Positions 58,030 to 64,000 of a DNA stretch of 64,000 nucleotides are shown piece by piece; position 1 is the stretch's first letter, and each line of letters opens with the position of its first letter. The stretch comes from Pantoea rwandensis (GTDB taxonomy: Bacteria > Pseudomonadota > Gammaproteobacteria > Enterobacterales > Enterobacteriaceae). The position numbers were made by a program, and so were the translations under genes. Location of the stretch: the NCBI RefSeq assembly GCF_000759475.1, contig NZ_CP009454.1, positions 3,348,001 to 3,412,000 of the forward strand. The letters run 5' to 3'. A model generated the notes under the pieces. It was not told the origin of the DNA and searched no databases. It was given only the letters and a program-made list of their open reading frames with translations.

Positions 58030-58749
58030 TTAGTGCTGTGCCGCAGTGCGACTTTGCCATGCGCGTCCGAGGCGGGATTCTGCCCGACGGAATGCATGAT
58101 TAGACAGCAGCGTCAGCACCAGATAGCAGCCACCGCCAATCAGATAGAAGGTGAAGTAATCGCGCGTGGAACCCGCCGCCACCTGGCTGGCGCGCATCAG
58201 CTCAACGATGCCAGTCACCGACACCAGCGCCGAATCTTTCAGGCTCATCTGCCAGACATTCGACATGCCCGGCAGCGCATAGCGCACAATCTGCGGCAGC
58301 AAAATGCGCTGTGCGATGCGCCAGCGCGGCATGCCAATCGCCACTGCGGCTTCCACTTCGCCTTTGGCCAGCGCCAGACGTGCCGCACGATACACTTCAC
58401 CTTGATAGGATCCCGAGATGAGCCCGATTGCCAGTGCACCAATCAGGAACGGTGGCGCTTCGATAAAGCCATCCGCACCGAACATCTGCCCAACGAGGGT
58501 AATCAGGCCCGATCCGCCAAAATAGAACAGGTAGATCACCAGCAGTTCCGGGATGCCGCGAAACACCGTGGAATAGGCTTCACCCAACCAGCGAACCCAG
58601 CGCTGTGGCGACAGTTTCGCTGCCGCCACGCCAGAACCGACCACTGCGCCAATCATCAGCGCCGCCAGCGACAGCAGCAGCGTGGTGAAGGCAGCCCCCA
58701 AAATCAGGCGGCCCCAGCCATCAGCACCAAAACTCAGCAGGCTCATCAT
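58030..58749 (-). CDS. Polar amino acid ABC transporter permease (HisQ-like)
   Basis: A protein of 239 residues, starting ATGATG behind GAGG. Five membrane helices, with YSTVFRGIPELLVIYLFYFGGSGL and the EAA loop VEAAVAIGMPRWRIAQRILLPQIVRYALPGMSNVWQ. It lies 12 bp after the binding-protein gene and 12 bp before the second permease. Confidence 0.9.
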   Translation of the reverse strand: MMSLLSFGADGWGRLILGAAFTTLLLSLAALMIGAVVGSGVAAAKLSPQRWVRWLGEAYSTVFRGIPELLVIYLFYFGGSGLITLVGQMFGADGFIEAPPFLIGALAIGLISGSYQGEVYRAARLALAKGEVEAAVAIGMPRWRIAQRILLPQIVRYALPGMSNVWQMSLKDSALVSVTGIVELMRASQVAAGSTRDYFTFYLIGGGCYLVLTLLSNHAFRRAESRLGRAWQSRTAAQH

Positions 58750-58761
58750 CTTTCACCTCAC

Positions 58762-59613
58762 TTACGGGGTTACGTCAGTTTTAAACCACTTCTCACTCAG
58801 CTTTTTCACGGTGCCATCGGCCAGTGCGCCTTTAATGGCCTCGTCGAGTTTGGCCTTCAGATCGTTGTCAGCCATGCGCACGCCCATCGCCTCGCCCTCA
58901 CCCCAGATCGGGCCACCCAACTGCGGGCCACTGAAGGTCAGGTTGCTGTTCTCTTTGCGCGCCAGCATCGATTGGGCGAAGGTTACATCGTCGAATACCG
59001 CATCAATACGCCCCGCCTGAAGATCGAGAATCGCATCTGCTGAGGAAGTGTATTCACGCACGTCGGCGACATCTTTGAAGTACTTATCAATAAATGGCGT
59101 GTAAACCGTGCCGGACGCGATGCCAATGGTTTTGCCTTTTAACGCCGCTTTCAGAGGGGCAATCGCCGTGTTGATCTCCTTCTCATCATCATGCAGCTTG
59201 ATGATGTTGTGATCGGCAGGCATCAGCGGACTGTCTTTGGTGGTGATAAAGGTGGCCGGTGTGGACGCGTAAGGCACGGTGAAATTCACCACTTTTTTGC
59301 GGTCCGGCGTAATGACAATCGCATCCATGATCACGTCATATTTGCCAGCATTCAGTCCGGCGATCATGCCGTCCCAGTTTTGCACCACCAGCTTGCACTG
59401 GATGCCCATGCGCTTACACAGGTCTTCCATCAGTTCAGGTTCAAAGCCACCTAACTTGCCGCCCGGCAGCGTCAGGTTCCAGGGTTCATAACTGCCTTCG
59501 GTAGCGATGGTGATCGATTTCCACTCTTTCGCCTGCACAGCCATCCCGCTGATCATCAGGCTGGCAAACAGGGTCGTGAGGCAAAAACGGCGAATCGGGG
59601 CGCGGTGCGTCAT
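58762..59613 (-). CDS. Periplasmic amino acid binding protein (SBP family 3)
   Basis: 283 residues from the ATG at 59613 behind AGGAGA; upstream ATGs lack an RBS. The signal peptide ends ISGMAVQAKEW. It then has ITIATEGSYEPWNLTLPGGKLGGFEPELMEDLCKRM, the SBP-3 start, and the hinge motif AIVITPDRKKVVNFTVPY. It belongs to the histidine/lysine-arginine-ornithine binder group. It heads a five-gene operon (SBP, two permeases, ATPase, HutH-like) behind two HutC-like palindromes. Histidine or urocanate is the likely ligand by context only. Confidence 0.88.
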   Translation of the reverse strand: MTHRAPIRRFCLTTLFASLMISGMAVQAKEWKSITIATEGSYEPWNLTLPGGKLGGFEPELMEDLCKRMGIQCKLVVQNWDGMIAGLNAGKYDVIMDAIVITPDRKKVVNFTVPYASTPATFITTKDSPLMPADHNIIKLHDDEKEINTAIAPLKAALKGKTIGIASGTVYTPFIDKYFKDVADVREYTSSADAILDLQAGRIDAVFDDVTFAQSMLARKENSNLTFSGPQLGGPIWGEGEAMGVRMADNDLKAKLDEAIKGALADGTVKKLSEKWFKTDVTP

Positions 59614-59681
59614 GCGGCTTCTCCTGGTCATTAATCGAATTGGCTGTCTCTGTTGGCTGATACAGCGCAGATGACATTTCA

Positions 59682-59691
59682 TGTATATACA
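59682..59691. promoter_or_regulatory. Probable HutC operator 1
   Basis: The perfect palindrome TGTATATACA, within CATGTATATACAAG, 69 bp upstream of the binding-protein start. It resembles the known HutC (GntR-family) site CTTGTATATACAAG. Confidence 0.6.
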
Positions 59692-59777
59692 AGTTAGCTT
59701 GCGGCAGATCATTGTCGGCATAAGCTTTTTGTGAGCCAGCCAGAATAAAAAGTGATAATTACCACGTGGTCTTTACT

Positions 59778-59787
59778 TGTACATACA
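59778..59787. promoter_or_regulatory. Probable HutC operator 2
   Basis: TGTACATACA within CTTGTACATACAAC, 96 bp upstream of operator 1. It has a near-perfect HutC-type half-site arrangement. Confidence 0.55.
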
Positions 59788-59963
59788 ACCTAGCAAGCGG
59801 TGTGCCAGGTCGGCAGAAGCGGTAGAATCAGGGAATGGTTACGATGTGGACGTATGGGTGCACATTTTTGGGGCGCGATTGCACTGTTATGGGGATGTCA
59901 GGGTTTAGATGGAAGCGAGATGGGTATGGCGCGTGACATGAGTTTGCACTGTAACACCGATCA

Positions 59964-59990
59964 AAAACTGCCACCCTTCGAAGGTGGCAG
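59964..59990 (-). terminator. Rho-independent terminator of the hutI-hutG operon
   Basis: CTGCCACC (59968-59975) and GGTGGCAG (59983-59990), loop CTTCGAA, then TTTTT on the minus strand. 55 bp past the hutG stop. Confidence 0.85.
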
Positions 59991-60044
59991 CCTGATGCAA
60001 ATTAGCCCTGGCAAGCATGACGTCTTGCCCTACGACTCAGGCGA

Positions 60045-60836
60045 TTAGCGCGGCTTCCCGGCCTGTAAAAACGCCTGCATCATTGGTTTTAGCACTTTCT
60101 GCAGCTGCGCGGCGCGATCCTGCTGCCAGGCAAACGGCGGCGTTTCATCCATATAATTCAGTTGCGCCAGTTCGAGCTGAACGGCCTGTACACCCTGCTG
60201 CGGCTGACCGTAGGCACGCGTGATATAGCCGCCTTTGAAACGTCCGTTGACGACCCAGCTGTAATCGCTTTGCGCGGCACAGACATCCTTGATCGCTTCG
60301 ATTACCGCGCCAGAGCAACTCTCACCGCTGTTGGTGCCAATGTTGATATCCGGCAACTGACCATCAAACAAGCGCGGAATCACTGAGGCAATGGAGTGGG
60401 CGTCAAACAGCAGCGCATAACCGTGTTCAGCTTTCAGTCGCGCCAGCTCTTGCTGGATCTGCTGGTGATACGGCTGCCAGATATTATCGAGATAACCCTG
60501 ACGCGCGGCGGCACTGGGCGTTTTCCCCTCGGCGAAGGTCGGCGTACCATCAAATAACGTCTCTGGGTACAGCCCTGTCGTCGCGGTGGTATACAGCGGC
60601 TGATTATCCGCCGGACGATTCAGGTCGATGACAAAACGGGAGTAGTGGCCAATCAGCACGCTGGCCCCCAGATCACGCACAAAATCGTACAACAGCGGAA
60701 TGTGCCAGTCGGTATCCGGCAGGCCGCGTGCCGCGTCGCTCAATCCGGCATCCACTTCAGGCGTTAACTGGGTACCCGCATGCGGGATGCTGACCAGCAG
60801 CGGAAGCTTACCGGCGGTGAAATGAAAAGGTGTCAT
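60045..60836 (-). CDS. hutG: N-formylglutamate deformylase HutG
   Basis: 263 residues from the ATG at 60836, which overlaps the hutI stop by four bases. It hydrolyses N-formylglutamate to glutamate and formate, the last step of the five-step histidine pathway. The family motifs are [75 protein letters not shown] and [13 protein letters not shown]. It is the deformylase type, not the ureohydrolase HutG of Klebsiella/Bacillus. Confidence 0.94.
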   Translation of the reverse strand: MTPFHFTAGKLPLLVSIPHAGTQLTPEVDAGLSDAARGLPDTDWHIPLLYDFVRDLGASVLIGHYSRFVIDLNRPADNQPLYTTATTGLYPETLFDGTPTFAEGKTPSAAARQGYLDNIWQPYHQQIQQELARLKAEHGYALLFDAHSIASVIPRLFDGQLPDINIGTNSGESCSGAVIEAIKDVCAAQSDYSWVVNGRFKGGYITRAYGQPQQGVQAVQLELAQLNYMDETPPFAWQQDRAAQLQKVLKPMMQAFLQAGKPR

Positions 60837-62050
60837 TGCGCTTCTCCACGATAGATAACCTGGCACGGCAGTTCGCCGCCCAACCAGTAAACCAGTTCTG
60901 CCGGGCGCGCCAGCGGCCAGTGCACAAAGTTTGCCACTTTGCCGGCCTCGAGCGAACCGTGCGAGTGCTGTAATCCCAACGCTTTAGCGCCCCATAAGGT
61001 CACGCCTGCCAGCGCCTCTTCCGGCGTCATGCCAAACAGCGTGCAGCCCATATTCAACATCAGACGCAGCGACAGCGCCGGTGAAGTTCCCGGATTCGCA
61101 TCGCTGGCCAGCGCCATTGGCACGCCGTGTTTGCGGAACAGATCCACGGGCGGGCGTTGCGTTTCTCGCAGCAGATAGAATGCGCCCGGCAGCAACACCG
61201 CGACAGTACCGTGTTGCGCCATCGCTTGCGCATCAGCTTCAGTGGCGTATTCAAGATGATCGGCTGACAAGGCGCCGTATTCAGCCGCCAGCGTGGCGCC
61301 GCCCAACGCAGAAAGCTGCTCGGCGTGCAATTTAATCGGCATCCCCAGCGCTTTGGCTTTATCAAACACCGCGCTGACCTGCTCAGGGGAGAAGGCCAGA
61401 TGTTCGCAGAAGGCATCGACCGCATCCGCCAGACCTTCCGCCTTCACCTGCGGTAGCAAGCGATTACAGATGATATCGATCCAGCCCTGTGGATTTTCCT
61501 TAAATTCCGGCGGGAAACCGTGCGCGGCCAGACAGGTCGCCAGCACATCGGCGGGGACTGTTTCTGCCAGCTCGCGGATGGCGCGCAGCATGGTCAGCTC
61601 GCTGGTTTCATCGAGGCCATAACCCGATTTAATCTCCACTGTAGTGACGCCTTCTGCCAGCAATCGATCCAGACGCCAGCGCGCGCTTGCCACCAACTCC
61701 TGCTGCGATGCCGCGCGCGTAGCACGCACCGTGGAGAGAATACCGCCGCCCTGCGCTGCAATCTCAGCATAGCTGACGCCGTTCAGACGTTGCTCAAACT
61801 CCTGGCTACGGTCGCCGCCAAACACCAGATGCGTATGGCAATCGACCAGACCCGGCGTGATGATGCCACCGTCAAATTGCTGCTGCGAACGCGGAGCAAA
61901 ATTTGGCAGTTCGCTGCGCGGCCCTACCCAAATCAGCTCACCGTTATCCACCGCCAGCGCACCGTCGGCAATCAGGTTATAGTGCCCGTCTCGCATGGTG
62001 ACGATATCGGCCCCCAGCCACAGGCTGTCGATCTGCTTCGCTTCTGCCAT
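60833..62050 (-). CDS. hutI: Imidazolonepropionase HutI
   Basis: 405 residues from the ATG at 62050, behind GGGGAG. It is an amidohydrolase that opens 4-imidazolone-5-propionate to N-formiminoglutamate. Metal and substrate motifs are [63 protein letters not shown] and [33 protein letters not shown]. It is divergent from hutF across a region with a HutC-like operator. Confidence 0.96.
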   Translation of the reverse strand: MAEAKQIDSLWLGADIVTMRDGHYNLIADGALAVDNGELIWVGPRSELPNFAPRSQQQFDGGIITPGLVDCHTHLVFGGDRSQEFEQRLNGVSYAEIAAQGGGILSTVRATRAASQQELVASARWRLDRLLAEGVTTVEIKSGYGLDETSELTMLRAIRELAETVPADVLATCLAAHGFPPEFKENPQGWIDIICNRLLPQVKAEGLADAVDAFCEHLAFSPEQVSAVFDKAKALGMPIKLHAEQLSALGGATLAAEYGALSADHLEYATEADAQAMAQHGTVAVLLPGAFYLLRETQRPPVDLFRKHGVPMALASDANPGTSPALSLRLMLNMGCTLFGMTPEEALAGVTLWGAKALGLQHSHGSLEAGKVANFVHWPLARPAELVYWLGGELPCQVIYRGEAQ

Positions 62051-62101
62051 CCCACTCCCCTTCACGTCTGACGATTTACAGTGCGTCTCAAAGTATGTAT
62101 A

Positions 62102-62111
62102 TGTATATACA
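62102..62111. promoter_or_regulatory. Probable HutC operator 3 (hutI/hutF)
   Basis: The palindrome TGTATATACA, inside a longer ATGTATATGTATATACAAC stretch, is midway in the 85-bp gap between the hutI and hutF starts. It could repress both directions. Confidence 0.65.
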
Positions 62112-62135
62112 ACTTTCCGCCCTTAAGGATCAACC

Positions 62136-63491
62136 ATGGCCGTTTTTTTTGCCCCACGCGCGCTGCTGGCCGACGGCTGGCATGAAGACGTATTGATTAC
62201 CACTGACGCATCCGGACAGATCGCTTCACTCACCCCCAGCAGCACGCCAGGCAGCGCCATCCGCCTTGCTGGCCCAGTGATCCCCGCCATCGCCAACCTG
62301 CACTCACACGCCTTCCAGCGTGCCATGGCCGGGCTGGCAGAAGTGGCGGGCGATCCGCAGGACAGTTTCTGGACATGGCGCGATCTGATGTATCGCATGG
62401 TGCAGCGCCTGTCGCCGGAGCAGGTCGGCGATATCGCCACCCATCTCTACATCGACATGCTAAAAGGCGGCTACAGCCAGGTGGCGGAATTCCACTACTT
62501 ACATCACGATGCGCAGGGCAAACCCTATGCCGATGACGCGATGCTGCTCAACCTGATGGCCGCCGCCGAGACCGCTGGTATTGGTCAGACGTTGCTGCCG
62601 GTGCTTTACAGCTACAGCGGATTTGGATCGCAACCCGCCAGCGATGGCCAGCGCCGTTTCATCCAGCAGACCGATGCTTATCTGCAACAACAGCAACGCG
62701 CAGCGCAATGGAGCGCCAATAAACCGCTGCTTAATCATGGCATCTGTTTCCACTCGCTGCGCGCGGTGAATGAAACCCAGATGCGTGAAGTACTGGCCGC
62801 CAGCGCTGCTGATGTGCCGGTGCATATCCATGTGGCGGAGCAGGAAAAAGAGGTGAATGACAGTCTGGCGTGGAGCGGTGAACGTCCGGTGGCCTGGCTC
62901 TACAATCGCTTCGAGGTGGATCAGCGCTGGTGCCTGATTCATGCCACCCATCTGGACGACAGCGAAATCCAGCGCATGGCCGCCAGCGGTGCGATTGCCG
63001 GTCTCTGTCCGACCACCGAAGCCAATCTTGGCGACGGCATCTTCCCGGCGGTGGAATACATCGCACGCGGTGGGCGCTGGGGCATTGGATCGGACAGCCA
63101 TGTGTCGCTCAGTGCGCTGGAAGAACTGCGCTGGCTGGAGTACGGTCAGCGCCTGCGCGATCGCCGTCGCAATCGTATCACCCTGCCCCACCAGCCTTCT
63201 GTGGGCGATCTGCTGTGGCAGCAGGCGGCACAAGGCGGTGCGCAAGCGTGCGCGATCAACACAGGTGAACTGGCCGTGGGTAAACGCGCCGACTGGCTGG
63301 TGCTGGAAAACGATGCCTTCCTGGGCAGCGTGAGTTCAGCATCACTTCTTAACCGCTGGCTGTTTGGCGGTAGCCAAAGCCAGATCCGCGATGTGTTTGT
63401 CGCCGGTAATCAGGTCATCAGCGAGGGCCATCATCGGGCAGAAGAAGCTGCTGCAGCACGCATTGCCGAGGCGATGAGGGCGCTGCAATGA
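62136..63491 (+). CDS. hutF: Formimidoylglutamate deiminase HutF
   Basis: A protein of 451 residues. It deiminates N-formimino-L-glutamate to N-formylglutamate and ammonia. It is an amidohydrolase with metal ligands in NLHSHAFQRAMAGLAE, HICFHSLRAVN-type HGICFHS, VHIHVAEQEKEV, LIHATHLDD and GIGSDSHVSLS. RBS AAGGAT precedes the ATG. Its presence with deformylase HutG shows the Pseudomonas-type route. It shares four bases with hutD. Confidence 0.95.
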   Translation: MAVFFAPRALLADGWHEDVLITTDASGQIASLTPSSTPGSAIRLAGPVIPAIANLHSHAFQRAMAGLAEVAGDPQDSFWTWRDLMYRMVQRLSPEQVGDIATHLYIDMLKGGYSQVAEFHYLHHDAQGKPYADDAMLLNLMAAAETAGIGQTLLPVLYSYSGFGSQPASDGQRRFIQQTDAYLQQQQRAAQWSANKPLLNHGICFHSLRAVNETQMREVLAASAADVPVHIHVAEQEKEVNDSLAWSGERPVAWLYNRFEVDQRWCLIHATHLDDSEIQRMAASGAIAGLCPTTEANLGDGIFPAVEYIARGGRWGIGSDSHVSLSALEELRWLEYGQRLRDRRRNRITLPHQPSVGDLLWQQAAQGGAQACAINTGELAVGKRADWLVLENDAFLGSVSSASLLNRWLFGGSQSQIRDVFVAGNQVISEGHHRAEEAAAARIAEAMRALQ

Positions 63492-64000
63492 GAACACGCT
63501 TTGACTACAGCCAGCTGCCCGTGAGCCGCTGGCGCAACGGCGGCGGCGAAACGCGTGAAATCGTCAGCTTTCCGCCCGGTGAGGCAGAGTTTGGCTGGCG
63601 CGCCAGTATTGCCACCATCGATGCCGACGGACCTTTCTCGCCGTTCCCCAGTATCGATCGTGTGATTACGCTGCTGAATGGCGACAGCGTGGTACTTCGC
63701 AGTGATAGCGTCGAGCACGCGTTGTTGCCGCATCAGCCGTGGGCATTTCCCGGTGAATGGTCGATCGATGCGCAGATCAGTGGCAGCTGTCAGGATTTCA
63801 ATATCATGACCCGCCGTGACAGTTGGCAGGCTCAGGTGGAGGTTGTGCAACACGCTGTTGCCAGCGAACACGGTGTCGCGTGGGTGCTATCGGGTGAATG
63901 GCAGAGTGCGGACGGCGAAAGCATCGCGGTTAATCAGGGGATGTGGTGGCTGGATGAAGAGACGCAGCTGGCACCGCGAACCTCGGATGCCAGCCTGCTG
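63488..64000 (+). CDS. hutD: HutD family protein (cut by window edge)
   Basis: 171 codons from the ATG at 63488 to the last base without a stop; HutD proteins are about 185-200 aa, so only the tail is missing. The start MRTRFDYSQLPVSRWRNGGGETREIVSFPPG and FGWRASIATIDADGPFSPFPSIDR are typical of HutD cupins. HutD is thought to limit or tune hut pathway activity in Pseudomonas. Cotranscribed with hutF. Confidence 0.9.
   Translation, partial: MRTRFDYSQLPVSRWRNGGGETREIVSFPPGEAEFGWRASIATIDADGPFSPFPSIDRVITLLNGDSVVLRSDSVEHALLPHQPWAFPGEWSIDAQISGSCQDFNIMTRRDSWQAQVEVVQHAVASEHGVAWVLSGEWQSADGESIAVNQGMWWLDEETQLAPRTSDASLL

Larger units (their letters stand above)
59614..60044. other. Gene-free region between hutG and the importer operon
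   Basis: 431 bp. It holds the two HutC-like palindromes that precede the importer operon and, at its right end, the hutG terminator. A plus-strand ORF of 82 codons at 59800-60048 has no good RBS and no recognisable family and is not called. Confidence 0.5.

Noticed and set aside
59800..60048. Plus-strand ORF of 82 codons in the hut gap
   Set aside because: No good RBS, no recognisable family, and it runs through the hutG terminator.
1..64000. Search for tRNA/rRNA genes, insertion sequences, integrases and phage genes
   Set aside because: None could be recognised in the window; the accessory blocks carry no visible mobility gene.

Overview
The window looks like chromosome of an Erwiniaceae member (Pantoea/Erwinia type). 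Most genes read as close homologues of Escherichia coli genes and keep the E. coli order of the rlmF-ybiO-glnQPH-dps-rhtA-ompX ... mntS-mntR-ybiR ... ybiT-moeBA-iaaA-gsiABCD-rimO ... yliI-dacC-ybjG ... ybjL-ybjM-grxA-ybjC-nfsA-rimK-ybjN-potFGHI-ybjO region, read in reverse here. Genes absent from that stretch of E. coli are spliced into this backbone: a hut cluster, a three-subunit sugar-acid dehydrogenase, an H-NS paralogue, a sugar porter and an EmrAB-type efflux operon. Assignment to Erwiniaceae is inference from gene content and synteny; no rRNA or tRNA gene was seen.

Layout. 1-5.2 kb: ybjO (cut by the left edge) and the putrescine importer potFGHI, with a sigma-54-like promoter in front of potF. 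5.2-8.6 kb: ybjN, rimK, nfsA, ybjC, grxA, ybjM. 8.8-15.4 kb: transporter ybjL, two PAP2 phosphatases (the second is ybjG), dacC, a HAD phosphatase and yliI. 15.5-21.2 kb: a DUF3313 lipoprotein, a beta-carbonic anhydrase, rimO, a DUF4385 gene, a Tsr-like chemoreceptor and one copy of a structured repeat. 21.2-31.4 kb: glutathione importer gsiABCD with iaaA, molybdopterin genes moeA-moeB, and ybiT. 31.6-40.7 kb: H-NS paralogue, sugar porter, tripartite efflux operon, ybiR-mntR, an MntR box and a small-protein locus carrying a longer MntS-like protein. 40.9-46.6 kb: flavoprotein/cytochrome c dehydrogenase, ompX, rhtA. 46.9-53.5 kb: dps, glnHPQ, ybiO, rlmF. 53.7-64 kb: a flavin reductase, two more copies of the structured repeat, an 8-bp tandem repeat, and a histidine-utilisation region cut by the right edge.

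The genes share a theme of nitrogen and redox supply. Importers for putrescine, glutathione peptides, glutamine and (probably) histidine or urocanate feed iaaA and hut catabolism to glutamate. Sigma-54/NtrC-like signals sit before potF and glnH, and three TGTATATACA-type palindromes, probably HutC operators, flank the hut transcription units. The hut route is the five-step, formylglutamate-producing version (hutF, hutG, hutI, hutD), as in Pseudomonas.

Most worth a second look: (1) an approximately 205-bp interspersed element whose hairpin stems change sequence between copies while still pairing, with AGGGAT or AGGAC loops like those bound by CsrA; (2) a HutH-like protein missing the Ala-Ser-Gly triad that forms the MIO cofactor, encoded in one operon with an amino-acid ABC importer; (3) an MntS-like protein with an N-terminal CxxCxxC extension, directly behind a tiny membrane-peptide ORF.
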